Assembly (NCBI GenBank): GCA_028752905.1
Contig: JAQNBH010000013.1
Span: 22,193,477-22,257,476 of the forward strand
Direction: 5' to 3'
DNA length: 64,000 bases
Source: Cladorhizidae sp. MBARI D1340-BT2
Lineage: Eukaryota; Porifera; Demospongiae; Poecilosclerida; Cladorhizidae
The stretch's first letter is position 1, and each line of letters begins with the position of its first letter. Under the pieces are notes generated by a model. That model was given only the letters and a program-made list of their open reading frames with translations. It was not told the DNA's origin and did not search any database. Shown piece after piece: positions 23,509 to 37,870 of this stretch. The translations under genes were made by a program, and so were the position numbers.

Positions 23509-24605
23509 CAAGACCAAAGTCCCAGATTTTGTCAACTGATAGAGAAGGCCCTTATCTGCAACATATCAACAGATTATCAATAAATGTAGTGGTTTTTCAC
23601 TGGCAGGCCACCGCTTTGGCAACTGGAAAACGCCAGGAAATATCGCAAACCTTACCACTTCAAATCACCATAACTTGCTAATACTTAGAGTACTCAAACT
23701 TTTGGCACATACAAAAGACAGATAATTAGAAGGGCTATCCGGTGATATAAAAATTATCTTTTTTGGGTAAAGTGTAGAACAGTTATGAGCTTTACGGCAA
23801 AAAAAACAAGATTTTTGGGGGGAAAATGAGAAACATATAGACCAAATTAGGGCAAATATCAAGATAGAGAACACATAATGAAACCTATCATTCGAATCAT
23901 ATCAAGTCCATTACAGTGAAGTTTGCAGAATATTATGGATGTTTGATATCAACAGAGAGCACAGGGAGAGACCAATCTTAATAGATATATATCAAGTTTA
24001 TTCAGTGAAGTGTGGAGAATCTATGAAGCTAACCTGTCTAGCATCAAGATAGAGAACACATAGAGAAACCTATCATTCGAGTCATATCAAGTCCATTACA
24101 GTGAAGTATGCATAATAAATGTTTTTTTTGTATCAACAGAGAGCACAGAGAGAGACCTGTCTTAATAGCTATATATCAATGAAGTTTGGAGAATCCATGA
24201 AGCTAACATATTTAGCATCAAGAGAGAGCAGAGAGAAACCTATCTTGTGATTCTATCAAGTCCATTACTGTGAAGTATGCAGAATATACGGATGTTTGGT
24301 ATCAAGAGAGAGAACAGAGAGAGGCCTACCTTTAGAGCTATATATCAAGTCTATTAATTGAAGTGTAGAGAATCTATGAAGCTAACATGTTTAGCACAAG
24401 ATAGAGAACACTGAGAGATACCTATCTTGCAAGTCCATTACAGTGAAGTGTGCAGAATATATGGATGTTTGGTATCAAGAGAGAGCACTTAGAGAGTCCT
24501 ATCTTAATAGCTATACATCAACTCTATTCAGTGAAGTGTGGATAATCTACGAAGCTAACATGTTTACCATCAAGTAAGAGTACAATTCATAACTGCCCTA
24601 ATTAA
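23509..24605 (+). repeat. Unit 27, L, AA start (1097 bp)
   Basis: Tandem copy of unit 26 with the same A8 and cacata markers; partner is unit 43. Confidence 0.93.
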
Positions 24606-25173
24606 CAAGACCAAAGTCCCAGATTTTGTCAACTGATAGAGAAGGCCCTTATCTGCAACATATCAACAGATTATCAATAAATGTAGTGGTTTTTCACTGG
24701 CAGGCCACCGCTTTGGCAACTGGAAAACGCCAGGAAATATCGCAAACCTTACCACTTCAAATCACCATAACTTGCTAATACTTAGAGTACTCAAACTTTT
24801 GGCACGTAGAAAAGACAGATAATTAGAAGGGCTATCCGGTGATATAAAAATTATCTTTTTTGGGTAAAGTGTAGAACAGTTATGAGCTTTACGGCAAAAA
24901 AACAAGATTTTTGGGGGGAAAATGAGAAACATATAGACCAAATTAGGGCAAATATCAAGATAGAGAACACATAATGAAACCTATCATTCGAATCATATCA
25001 AGTCCATTACAGTGAAGTGTGCAGAATATATGGATGTTTGTATCAAGAGAGAGCACTTAGAGAGTCCTATCTTAATAGCTTTACATCAAGTCTATTCAGT
25101 GAAGTGTGGATAATCTACGAAGCTAACATGTTTAGCATCAAGTAAGAGTACAATTCATAACTGCCCTAATTAA
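24606..25173 (+). repeat. Unit 28, S, AA start
   Basis: Distinctive cacgtagaaaag, G-form m3, m4 T5-G6-A4; partner is unit 44. Confidence 0.93.
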
Positions 25174-26268
25174 CAAGACCATGTCCCAGATTTTGTCAAC
25201 TGATAGAGAAGGCCCTTATCTGCAACATGTCAACAGATTATCAATAAATGTAGTGGTTTTTCACTGGCAGGCCACCGCTTTGGCAACTGGAAAACGCCAG
25301 GAAATATCGCAAACCTTACCACTTCAAATCACCATAACTTGCTAATACTTAGAGTACTCAAATATTTGGCACGTACAAAAGACAGATAATTAGAAGGGCT
25401 ATCCGGTGATATAAAAATTATCTTTTTTGGGTAAAGTGTAGAACAGTTATGAGCTTTACGGCAAAAAAACAAGATTTTTTGGGGGGAAATGAGAAACATA
25501 TAGACCAAATTAGGGCAAATATCAAGATAGAGAACACATAATGAAACCTATCATTCGAATCATATCAAGTCCATTACAGTGAAGTTTGCAGAATATTATG
25601 GATGTTTGATATCAACAGAGAGCACAGGGAGAGACCAATCTTAATAGATATATATCAAGTTTATTCAGTGAAGTGTGGAGAATCTATGAAGCTAACCTGT
25701 CTAGCATCAAGATAGAGAACACATAGAGAAACCTATCATTCGAGTCATATCAAGTCCATTACAGTGAAGTATGCATAATAAATGTTTTTTTTGTATCAAC
25801 AGAGAGCACAGAGAGAGACCTGTCTTAATAGCTATATATCAATGAAGTTTGGAGAATCCATGAAGCTAACATATTTAGCATCAAGAGAGAGCAGAGAGAA
25901 ACCTATCTTGTGATTCTATCAAGTCCATTACTGTGAAGTATGCAGAATATACGGATGTTTGGTATCAAGAGAGAGAACAGAGAGAGGCCTACCTTTAGAG
26001 CTATATATCAAGTCTATTAATTGAAGTGTAGAGAATCTATGAAGCTAACATGTTTAGCACAAGATAGAGAACACTGAGAGATACCTATCTTGCAAGTCCA
26101 TTACAGTGAAGTGTGCAGAATATATGGATGTTTGGTATCAAGAGAGAGCACTTAGAGAGTCCTATCTTAATAGCTATACATCAACTCTATTCAGTGAAGT
26201 GTGGATAATCTACGAAGCTAACATGTTTACCATCAAGTAAGAGTACAATTCATAACTGCCCTAATTAA
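25174..26268 (+). repeat. Unit 29, L, TG start
   Basis: Same type as unit 25 (caaatattt, T6-G6-A3); partner is unit 45. Confidence 0.93.
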
Positions 26269-27365
26269 CAAGACCAAAGTCCCAGATTTTGTCAACTGAT
26301 AGAGAAGGCCCTTATCTGCAACATATCAACAGATTATCAATAAATGTAGTGGTTTTTCACTGGCAGGCCACCGCTTTGGCAACTGGAAAACGCCAGGAAA
26401 TATCGCAAACCTTACCACTTCAAATCACCATAACTTGCTAATACTTAGAGTACTCAAACTTTTGGCACATACAAAAGACAGATAATTAGAAGGGCTATCC
26501 GGTGATATAAAAATTATCTTTTTTGGGTAAAGTGTAGAACAGTTATGAGCTTTACGGCAAAAAAAACAAGATTTTTGGGGGGAAAATGAGAAACATATAG
26601 ACCAAATTAGGGCAAATATCAAGATAGAGAACACATAATGAAACCTATCATTCGAATCATATCAAGTCCATTACAGTGAAGTTTGCAGAATATTATGGCT
26701 GTTTGATATCAACAGAGAGCACAGGGAGAGACCAATCTTAATAGATATATATCAAGTTTATTCAGTGAAGTGTGGAGAATCTATGAAGCTAACCTGTCTA
26801 GCATCAAGATAGAGAACACATAGAGAAACCTATCATTCGAGTCATATCAAGTCCATTACAGTGAAGTATGCATAATAAATGTTTTTTTTGTATCAACAGA
26901 GAGCACAGAGAGAGACCTGTCTTAATAGCTATATATCAATGAAGTTTGGAGAATCCATGAAGCTAACATATTTAGCATCAAGAGAGAGCAGAGAGAAACC
27001 TATCTTGTGATTCTATCAAGTCCATTACTGTGAAGTATGCAGAATATACGGATGTTTGGTATCAAGAGAGAGAACAGAGAGAGGCCTACCTTTAGAGCTA
27101 TATATCAAATCTATTAATTGAAGTGTAGAGAATCTATGAAGCTAACATGTTTAGCACAAGATAGAGAACACTGAGAGATACCTATCTTGCAAGTCCATTA
27201 CAGTGAAGTGTGCAGAATATATGGATGTTTGGTATCAAGAGAGAGCACTTAGAGAGTCCTATCTTAATAGCTATACATCAACTCTATTCAGTGAAGTGTG
27301 GATAATCTACGAAGCTAACATGTTTACCATCAAGTAAGAGTACAATTCATAACTGCCCTAATTAA
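26269..27365 (+). repeat. Unit 30, L, AA start (1097 bp)
   Basis: Unit 26 type (A8, cacata) with two private changes, tatggctgtttgata and tatcaaatctatt. Both recur only in unit 46. Confidence 0.93.
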
Positions 27366-27933
27366 CAAGACCAAAGTCCCAGATTTTGTCAACTGATAGA
27401 GAAGGCCCTTATCTGCAACATATCAACAGATTATCAATAAATGTAGTGGTTTTTCACTGGCAGGCCACCGCTTTGGCAACTGGAAAACGCCAGGAAATAT
27501 CGCAAACCTTACCACTTCAAATCACCATAACTTGCTAATACTTAGAGTACTCAAACTTTTGGCTCGTAGAAAAGACAGATAATTAGAAGGGCTATCCGGT
27601 GATATAAAAATTATCTTTTTTGGGTAAAGTGTAGAACAGTTATGAGCTTTACGGCAAAAAAACAAGATTTTTGGGGGGAAAATGAGAAACATATAGACCA
27701 AATTAGGGCAAATATCAAGATAGAGAACACATAATGAAACCTATCATTCGAATCATATCAAGTCCATTACAGTGAAGTGTGCAGAATATATGGATGTTTG
27801 TATCAAGAGAGAGCACTTAGAGAGTCCTATCTTAATAGCTTTACATCAAGTCTATTCAGTGAAGTGTGGATAATCTACGAAGCTAACATGTTTAGCATCA
27901 AGTAAGAGTACAATTCATAACTGCCCTAATTAA
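27366..27933 (+). repeat. Unit 31, S, AA start
   Basis: Unit 28 type with ttggctcgtagaaaag, a change shared only with unit 47. Confidence 0.93.
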
Positions 27934-29028
27934 CAAGACCATGTCCCAGATTTTGTCAACTGATAGAGAAGGCCCTTATCTGCAACATGTCAACAGATTA
28001 TCAATAAATGTAGTGGTTTTTCACTGGCAGGCCACCGCTTTGGCAACTGGAAAACGCCAGGAAATATCGCAAACCTTACCACTTCAAATCACCATAACTT
28101 GCTAATACTTAGAGTACTCAAATATTTGGCACGTACAAAAGACAGATAATTAGAAGGGCTATCCGGTGATATAAAAATTATCTTTTTTGGGTAAAGTGTA
28201 GAACAGTTATGAGCTTTACGGCAAAAAAACAAGATTTTTTGGGGGGAAATGAGAAACATATAGACCAAATTAGGGCAAATATCAAGATAGAGAACACATA
28301 ATGAAACCTATCATTCGAATCATATCAAGTCCATTACAGTGAAGTTTGCAGAATATTATGGATGTTTTATATCAACAGAGAGCACAGGGAGAGACCAATC
28401 TTAATAGATATATATCAAGTTTATTCAGTGAAGTGTGGAGAATCTATGAAGCTAACCTGTCTAGCATCAAGATAGAGAACACATAGAGAAACCTATCATT
28501 CGAGTCATATCAAGTCCATTACAGTGAAGTATGCATAATAAATGTTTTTTTTGTATCAACAGAGAGCACAGAGAGAGACCTGTCTTAATAGCTATATATC
28601 AATGAAGTTTGGAGAATCCATGAAGCTAACATATTTAGCATCAAGAGAGAGCAGAGAGAAACCTATCTTGTGATTCTATCAAGTCCATTACTGTGAAGTA
28701 TGCAGAATATACGGATGTTTGGTATCAAGAGAGAGAACAGAGAGAGGCCTACCTTTAGAGCTATATATCAAGTCTATTAATTGAAGTGTAGAGAATCTAT
28801 GAAGCTAACATGTTTAGCACAAGATAGAGAACACTGAGAGATACCTATCTTGCAAGTCCATTACAGTGAAGTGTGCAGAATATATGGATGTTTGGTATCA
28901 AGAGAGAGCACTTAGAGAGTCCTATCTTAATAGCTATACATCAACTCTATTCAGTGAAGTGTGGATAATCTACGAAGCTAACATGTTTACCATCAAGTAA
29001 GAGTACAATTCATAACTGCCCTAATTAA
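27934..29028 (+). repeat. Unit 32, L, TG start
   Basis: Unit 25 type with gatgttttatatc in place of gatgtttgatatc, shared only with unit 48. Confidence 0.93.
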
Positions 29029-30123
29029 CAAGACCAAAGTCCCAGATTTTGTCAACTGATAGAGAAGGCCCTTATCTGCAACATATCAACAGATTATCAA
29101 TAAATGTAGTGGTTTTTCACTGGCAGGCCACCGCTTTGGCAACTGGAAAACGCCAGGAAATATCGCAAACCTTACCACTTCAAATCACCATAACTTGCTA
29201 ATACTTAGAGTACTCAAAAATTTGGCACGTACAAAAGACAGATAATTAGAAGGGCTATCCGGTGATATAAAAATTATCTTTTTTGGGTAAAGTGTAGAAC
29301 AGTTATGAGCTTTACGGCAAAAAAACAAGATTTTTGGGGGGGAAATGAGAAACATATAGACCAAATTAGGGCAAATATCAAGATAGAGAACACATAATGA
29401 AACCTATCATTCGAATCATATCAAGTCCATTACAGTGAAGTTTGCAGAATATTATGGATGTTTGATATCAACAGAGAGCACAGGGAGAGACCAATCTTAA
29501 TAGATATATATCAAGTTTATTCAGTGAAGTGTGGAGAATCTATGAAGCTAACCTGTCTAGCATCAAGATAGAGAACACATAGAGAAACCTATCATTCGAG
29601 TCATATCAAGTCCATTACAGTGAAGTATGCATAATAAATGTTTTTTTGTATCAACAGAGAGCACAGAGAGAGACCTGTCTTAATAGCTATATATCAATGA
29701 AGTTTGGAGAATCCATGAAGCTAACATATTTAGCATCAAGAGAGAGCAGAGAGAAACCTATCTTGTGATTCTATCAAGTCCATTACTGTGAAGTATGCAG
29801 AATATACGGATGTTTGGTATCAAGAGAGAGAACAGAGAGAGGCCTACCTTTAGAGCTATATATCAAGTCTATTAATTGAAGTGTAGAGAATCTATGAAGC
29901 TAACATGTTTAGCACAAGATAGAGAACACTGAGAGATACCTATCTTGCAAGTCCATTACAGTGAAGTGTGCAGAATATATGGATGTTTGGTATCAAGAGA
30001 GAGCACTTAGAGAGTCCTATCTTAATAGCTATACATCAACTCTATTCAGTGAAGTGTGGATAATCTACGAAGCTAACATGTTTACCATCAAGTAAGAGTA
30101 CAATTCATAACTGCCCTAATTAA
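29029..30123 (+). repeat. Unit 33, L, AA start; joint of the 12.7-kb duplication
   Basis: Its head (AA, caaaaattt/cacgta) resembles the S unit at 43391, which follows the second copy. From m2 onward (ccggtg, G-form m3, T5-G7-A3, T7 run, L tail) it matches unit 19. A crossover between 29221 and 29258 joining these two would create the tandem duplication. Unit 24 has a similar head, so a later breakpoint with another donor is possible. Confidence 0.8.
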
Positions 30124-30691
30124 CAAGACCAAAGTCCCAGATTTTGTCAACTGATAGAGAAGGCCCTTATCTGCAACATATCAACAGATTATCAATAAAT
30201 GTAGTGGTTTTTCACTGGCAGGCCACCGCTTTGGCAACTGGAAAACGCCAGGAAATATCGCAAACCTTACCATTTCAAATCACCATAACTTGCTAATACT
30301 TAGAGTACTCAAAAATTTGGCACGTACAAAAGACAGATAATTAGAAGGGCTATCCGGTGATATAAAAATTATCTTTTTTGGATAAAGTTTAGAAAAGTTA
30401 TGAGCTTTACGGCAAAAAAACAAGATTTTTGGGGGGGAAATGAGAAACATATAGACCAAATTAGGGCAAATATCAAGATAGAGAACACATAATGAAACCT
30501 ATCATTCGAATCATATCAAGTCCATTACAGTGAAGTGTGCAGAATATATGGATGTTTGTATCAAGAGAGAGCACTTAGAGAGTCCTATCTTAATAGCTTT
30601 ACATCAAGTCTATTCAGTGAAGTGTGGATAATCTACGAAGCTAACATGTTTAGCATCAAGTAAGAGTACAATTCATAACTGCCCTAATTAA
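30124..30691 (+). repeat. Unit 34, S, AA start
   Basis: Copy of unit 20 (taccatttcaaatc, T5-G7-A3). Confidence 0.93.
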
Positions 30692-31785
30692 CAAGACCAT
30701 GTCCCAGATTTTGTCAACTGATAGAGAAGGCCCTTATATGCAACATGTCAACAGATTATCAATAAATGTAGTGGTTTTTCACTGGCAGGCCACCGCTTTG
30801 GCAACTGGAAAACGCCAGGAAATATCGCAAACCTTACCACTTCAAATCACCATAACTTGCTAATACTTAGAGTACTCAAAAATGTGGCACATACAAAAGA
30901 CAGATAATTAGAAGGGCTATCCAGTGATATAAAAATTATCTTTTTTGGATAAAGTTTAGAACAGTTATGAGCTTTACGGCAAAAAAACAAGATTTTTGGG
31001 GGGGAAATGAGAAACATATAGACCAAATTAGGGCAAATATCAAGATAGAGAACACATAATGAAACCTATCATTCGAATCATATCAAGTCCATTACAGTGA
31101 AGTTTGCAGAATATTATGGATGTTTGATATCAACAGAGAGCACAGGGAGAGACCAATCTTAATAGATATATATCAAGTTTATTCAGTGAAGTGTGGAGAA
31201 TCTATGAAGCTAACCTGTCTAGCATCAAGATAGAGAACACATAGAGAAACCTATCATTCGAGTCATATCAAGTCCATTACAGTGAAGTATGCATAATAAA
31301 TGTTTTTTTGTATCAACAGAGAGCACAGAGAGAGACCTGTCTTAATAGCTATATATCAATGAAGTTTGGAGAATCCATGAAGCTAACATATTTAGCATCA
31401 AGAGAGAGCAGAGAGAAACCTATCTTGTGATTCTATCAAGTCCATTACTGTGAAGTATGCAGAATATACGGATGTTTGGTATCAAGAGAGAGAACAGAGA
31501 GAGGCCTACCTTTAGAGCTATATATCAAGTCTATTAATTGAAGTGTAGAGAATCTATGAAGCTAACATGTTTAGCACAAGATAGAGAACACTGAGAGATA
31601 CCTATCTTGCAAGTCCATTACAGTGAAGTGTGCAGAATATATGGATGTTTGGTATCAAGAGAGAGCACTTAGAGAGTCCTATCTTAATAGCTATACATCA
31701 ACTATATTCAGTGAAGTGTGGATAATCTACGAAGCTAACATGTTTACCATCAAGTAAGAGTACAATTCATAACTGCCCTAATTAA
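30692..31785 (+). repeat. Unit 35, L, TG start
   Basis: Copy of units 14 and 21 (caaaaatgt/cacata, ccagtg, aactatattc). Confidence 0.93.
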
Positions 31786-32353
31786 CAAGACCAAAGTCCC
31801 AGATTTTGTCAACTGATAGAGAAGGCCCTTATCTGCAACATATCAACAGATTATCAATAAATGTAGTGGTTTTTCACTGGCAGGCCACCGCTTTGGCAAC
31901 TGGAAAACGCCAGGAAATATCGCAAACCTTACCATTTCAAATCACCATAACTTGCTAATACTTAGAGTACTCAAAAATTTGGCACGTACAAAAGACAGAT
32001 AATTAGAAGGGCTATCCGGTGATATAAAAATTATCTTTTTTGGATAAAGTTTAGAAAAGTTATGAGCTTTACGGCAAAAAAACAAGATTTTTGGGGGGGA
32101 AATGAGAAACATATAGACCAAATTAGGGCAAATATCAAGATAGAGAACACATAATGAAACCTATCATTCGAATCATATCAAGTCCATTACAGTGAAGTGT
32201 GCAGAATATATGGATGTTTGTATCAAGAGAGAGCACTTAGAGAGTCCTATCTTAATAGCTTTACATCAAGTCTATTCAGTGAAGTGTGGATAATCTACGA
32301 AGCTAACATGTTTAGCATCAAGTAAGAGTACAATTCATAACTGCCCTAATTAA
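31786..32353 (+). repeat. Unit 36, S, AA start
   Basis: Copy of unit 22. Confidence 0.93.
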
Positions 32354-33447
32354 CAAGACCATGTCCCAGATTTTGTCAACTGATAGAGAAGGCCCTTATA
32401 TGCAACATGTCAACAGATTATCAATAAATGTAGTGGTTTTTCACTGGCAGGCCACCGCTTTGGCAACTGGAAAACGCCAGGAAATATCGCAAACCTTACC
32501 ACTTCAAATCACCATAACTTGCTAATACTTAGAGTACTCAAACTTTTGGCACGTACAAAAGACAGATAATTAGAAGGGCTATCCGGTGATATAAAAATTA
32601 TCTTTTTTGGATAAAGTGTAGAACAGTTATGAGCTTTACGGCAAAAAAACAAGATTTTTGGGGGGGAAATGAGAAACATATAGACCAAATTAGGGCAAAT
32701 ATCAAGATAGAGAACACATAATGAAACCTATCATTCGAATCATATCAAGTCCATTACAGTGAAGTTTGCAGAATATTATGGATGTTTGATATCAACAGAG
32801 AGCACAGGGAGAGACCAATCTTAATAGATATATATCAAGTTTATTCAGTGAAGTGTGGAGAATCTATGAAGCTAACCTGTCTAGCATCAAGATAGAGAAC
32901 ACATAGAGAAACCTATCATTCGAGTCATATCAAGTCCATTACAGTGAAGTATGCATAATAAATGTTTTTTTGTATCAACAGAGAGCACAGAGAGAGACCT
33001 GTCTTAATAGCTATATATCAATGAAGTTTGGAGAATCCATGAAGCTAACATATTTAGCATCAAGAGAGAGCAGAGAGAAACCTATCTTGTGATTCTATCA
33101 AGTCCATTACTGTGAAGTATGCAGAATATACGGATGTTTGGTATCAAGAGAGAGAACAGAGAGAGGCCTACCTTTAGAGCTATATATCAAGTCTATTAAT
33201 TGAAGTGTAGAGAATCTATGAAGCTAACATGTTTAGCACAAGATAGAGAACACTGAGAGATACCTATCTTGCAAGTCCATTACAGTGAAGTGTGCAGAAT
33301 ATATGGATGTTTGGTATCAAGAGAGAGCACTTAGAGAGTCCTATCTTAATAGCTATACATCAACTCTATTCAGTGAAGTGTGGATAATCTACGAAGCTAA
33401 CATGTTTACCATCAAGTAAGAGTACAATTCATAACTGCCCTAATTAA
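32354..33447 (+). repeat. Unit 37, L, TG start
   Basis: Copy of unit 23 (m3 ggataaagtgtagaacag). Confidence 0.93.
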
Positions 33448-34015
33448 CAAGACCAAAGTCCCAGATTTTGTCAACTGATAGAGAAGGCCCTTATCTGCAA
33501 CATATCAACAGATTATCAATAAATGTAGTGGTTTTTCACTGGCAGGCCACCGCTTTGGCAACTGGAAAACGCCAGGAAATATCGCAAACCTTACCACTTC
33601 AAATCACCATAACTTGCTAATACTTAGAGTACTCAAAAATTTGGCACGTACAAAAGACAGATAATTAGAAGGGCTATCCGGTGATATAAAAATTATCATT
33701 TCTGGATAAAGTTTAGAAAAGTTATGAGCTTTACGGCAAAAAAACAAGATTTTGGGGGGGAAAATGAGAAACATATAGACCAAATTAGGACAAATATCAA
33801 GATAGAGAACACATAATGAAACCTATCATTCGAATCATATCAAGTCCATTACAGTGAAGTGTGCAGAATATATGGATGTTTGTATCAAGAGAGAGCACTT
33901 AGAGAGTCCTATCTTAATAGCTTTACATCAAGTCTATTCAGTGAAGTGTGGATAATCTACGAAGCTAACATGTTTAGCATCAAGTAAGAGTACAATTCAT
34001 AACTGCCCTAATTAA
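33448..34015 (+). repeat. Unit 38, S, AA start; divergent core
   Basis: Carries attatcatttctggataaag, m4 T4-G7-A4 and ttaggacaaat, a cluster of changes otherwise seen in part only in unit 59. First half of the L-S pair missing from the parallel segment at 20749. Confidence 0.93.
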
Positions 34016-35110
34016 CAAGACCATGTCCCAGATTTTGTCAACTGATAGAGAAGGCCCTTATCTGCAACATGTCAACAGATTATCAATAAATGTAGTGGTT
34101 TTTCACTGGCAGGCCACCGCTTTGGCAACTGGAAAACGCCAGGAAATATCGCAAACCTTACCACTTCAAATCACCATAACTTGCTAATACTTAGAGTACT
34201 CAAACTTTTGGCACGTACAAAAGACAGATAATTAGAAGGGCTATCCGGTGATATAAAAATTATCTTTTTTGGGTAAAGTGTAGAACAGTTATGAGCTTTA
34301 CGGCAAAAAAACAAGATTTTTGGGGGGAAAATGAGAAACATATAGACCAAATTAGGGCAAATATCAAGATAGAGAACACATAATGAAACCTATCATTCGA
34401 ATCATATCAAGTCCATTACAGTGAAGTTTGCAGAATATTATGGATGTTTGATATCAACAGAGAGCACAGGGAGAGACCAATCTTAATAGATATATATCAA
34501 GTTTATTCAGTGAAGTGTGGAGAATCTATGAAGCTAACCTGTCTAGCATCAAGATAGAGAACACATAGAGAAACCTATCATTCGAGTCATATCAAGTCCA
34601 TTACAGTGAAGTATGCATAATAAATTTTTTTTTTGTATCAACAGAGAGCACAGAGAGAGACCTGTCTTAATAGCTATATATCAATGAAGTTTGGAGAATC
34701 CATGAAGCTAACATATTTAGCATCAAGAGAGAGCAGAGAGAAACCTATCTTGTGATTCTATCAAGTCCATTACTGTGAAGTATGCAGAATATACGGATGT
34801 TTGGTATCAAGAGAGAGAACAGAGAGAGGCCTACCTTTAGAGCTATATATCAAGTCTATTAATTGAAGTGTAGAGAATCTATGAAGCTAACATGTTTAGC
34901 ACAAGATAGAGAACACTGAGAGATACCTATCTTGCAAGTCCATTACAGTGAAGTGTGCAGAATATATGGATGTTTGGTATCAAGAGAGAGCACTTAGAGA
35001 GTCCTATCTTAATAGCTATACATCAACTCTATTCAGTGAAGTGTGGATAATCTACGAAGCTAACATGTTTACCATCAAGTAAGAGTACAATTCATAACTG
35101 CCCTAATTAA
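34016..35110 (+). repeat. Unit 39, L, TG start
   Basis: Markers: caaactttt/cacgta, G-form m3, m4 T5-G6-A4, and a T10 run (g changed to t before T8) in the second X. Confidence 0.93.
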
Positions 35111-35678
35111 CAAGACCAAAGTCCCAGATTTTGTCAACTGATAGAGAAGGCCCTTATCTGCAACATATCAACAGATTATCAATAAATGTAGTGGTTTTTC
35201 ACTGGCAGGCCACCGCTTTGGCAACTGGAAAACGCCAGGAAATATCGCAAACCTTACCACTTCAAATCACCATAACTTGCTAATACTTAGAGTACTCAAA
35301 CTTTTGGCACATACAAAAGACAGATAATTAGAAGGGCTATCCGGTGATATAAAAATTATCTTTTTTGGGTAAAGTGTAGAACAGTTATGAGCTTTACGGC
35401 AAAAAAACAAGATTTTTGGGGGGAAAATGAGAAACATATAGACCAAATTAGGGCAAATATCAAGATAGAGAACACATAATGAAACCTATCATTCGAATCA
35501 TATCAAGTCCATTACAGTGAAGTGTGCAGAATATATGGATGTTTGTATCAAGAGAGAGCACTTAGAGAGTCCTATCTTAATAGCTTTACATCAAGTCTAT
35601 TCAGTGAAGTGTGGATAATCTACGAAGCTAACATGTTTAGCATCAAGTAAGAGTACAATTCATAACTGCCCTAATTAA
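35111..35678 (+). repeat. Unit 40, S, AA start
   Basis: Markers: caaactttt/cacata (rare in S units), G-form m3, T5-G6-A4. Confidence 0.93.
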
Positions 35679-36773
35679 CAAGACCATGTCCCAGATTTTG
35701 TCAACTGATAGAGAAGGCCCTTATCTGCAACATGTCAACAGATTATCAATAAATGTAGTGGTTTTTCACTGGCAGGCCACCGCTTTGGCAACTGGAAAAC
35801 GCCAGGAAATATCGCAAACCTTACCACTTCAAATCACCATAACTTGCTAATACTTAGAGTACTCAAATATTTGGCACGTACAAAAGACAGATAATTAGAA
35901 GGGCTATCCGGTGATATAAAAATTATCTTTTTTGGGTAAAGTGTAGAACAGTTATGAGCTTTACGGCAAAAAAACAAGATTTTTTGGGGGGAAATGAGAA
36001 ACATATAGACCAAATTAGGGCAAATATCAAGATAGAGAACACATAATGAAACCTATCATTCGAATCATATCAAGTCCATTACAGTGAAGTTTGCAGAATA
36101 TTATGGATGTTTGATATCAACAGAGAGCACAGGGAGAGACCAATCTTAATAGATATATATCAAGTTTATTCAGTGAAGTGTGGAGAATCTATGAAGCTAA
36201 CCTGTCTAGCATCAAGATAGAGAACACATAGAGAAACCTATCATTCGAGTCATATCAAGTCCATTACAGTGAAGTATGCATAATAAATGTTTTTTTTGTA
36301 TCAACAGAGAGCACAGAGAGAGACCTGTCTTAATAGCTATATATCAATGAAGTTTGGAGAATCCATGAAGCTAACATATTTAGCATCAAGAGAGAGCAGA
36401 GAGAAACCTATCTTGTGATTCTATCAAGTCCATTACTGTGAAGTATGCAGAATATACGGATGTTTGGTATCAAGAGAGAGAACAGAGAGAGGCCTACCTT
36501 TAGAGCTATATATCAAGTCTATTAATTGAAGTGTAGAGAATCTATGAAGCTAACATGTTTAGCACAAGATAGAGAACACTGAGAGATACCTATCTTGCAA
36601 GTCCATTACAGTGAAGTGTGCAGAATATATGGATGTTTGGTATCAAGAGAGAGCACTTAGAGAGTCCTATCTTAATAGCTATACATCAACTCTATTCAGT
36701 GAAGTGTGGATAATCTACGAAGCTAACATGTTTACCATCAAGTAAGAGTACAATTCATAACTGCCCTAATTAA
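35679..36773 (+). repeat. Unit 41, L, TG start
   Basis: Copy of unit 25 (caaatattt, T6-G6-A3). Confidence 0.93.
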
Positions 36774-37870
36774 CAAGACCAAAGTCCCAGATTTTGTCAA
36801 CTGATAGAGAAGGCCCTTATCTGCAACATATCAACAGATTATCAATAAATGTAGTGGTTTTTCACTGGCAGGCCACCGCTTTGGCAACTGGAAAACGCCA
36901 GGAAATATCGCAAACCTTACCACTTCAAATCACCATAACTTGCTAATACTTAGAGTACTCAAACTTTTGGCACATACAAAAGACAGATAATTAGAAGGGC
37001 TATCCGGTGATATAAAAATTATCTTTTTTGGGTAAAGTGTAGAACAGTTATGAGCTTTACGGCAAAAAAAACAAGATTTTTGGGGGGAAAATGAGAAACA
37101 TATAGACCAAATTAGGGCAAATATCAAGATAGAGAACACATAATGAAACCTATCATTCGAATCATATCAAGTCCATTACAGTGAAGTTTGCAGAATATTA
37201 TGGATGTTTGATATCAACAGAGAGCACAGGGAGAGACCAATCTTAATAGATATATATCAAGTTTATTCAGTGAAGTGTGGAGAATCTATGAAGCTAACCT
37301 GTCTAGCATCAAGATAGAGAACACATAGAGAAACCTATCATTCGAGTCATATCAAGTCCATTACAGTGAAGTATGCATAATAAATGTTTTTTTTGTATCA
37401 ACAGAGAGCACAGAGAGAGACCTGTCTTAATAGCTATATATCAATGAAGTTTGGAGAATCCATGAAGCTAACATATTTAGCATCAAGAGAGAGCAGAGAG
37501 AAACCTATCTTGTGATTCTATCAAGTCCATTACTGTGAAGTATGCAGAATATACGGATGTTTGGTATCAAGAGAGAGAACAGAGAGAGGCCTACCTTTAG
37601 AGCTATATATCAAGTCTATTAATTGAAGTGTAGAGAATCTATGAAGCTAACATGTTTAGCACAAGATAGAGAACACTGAGAGATACCTATCTTGCAAGTA
37701 CATTACAGTGAAGTGTGCAGAATATATGGATGTTTGGTATCAAGAGAGAGCACTTAGAGAGTCCTATCTTAATAGCTATACATCAACTCTATTCAGTGAA
37801 GTGTGGATAATCTACGAAGCTAACATGTTTACCATCAAGTAAGAGTACAATTCATAACTGCCCTAATTAA
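36774..37870 (+). repeat. Unit 42, L, AA start (1097 bp)
   Basis: Copy of unit 26 (A8, cacata) with private gcaagtacattacag near 37696. Confidence 0.93.

Larger units (their letters stand above)
16570..29028 (+). repeat. Segmental duplication B, copy 1 (about 12.5 kb)
   Basis: From within unit 19 to the end of unit 32. Units 20-23 recur at +12699 and units 25-32 at +14362. The offset change is 1663 bp, one L-S pair. The start is approximate, inferred from the chimeric unit 33. Confidence 0.85.
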
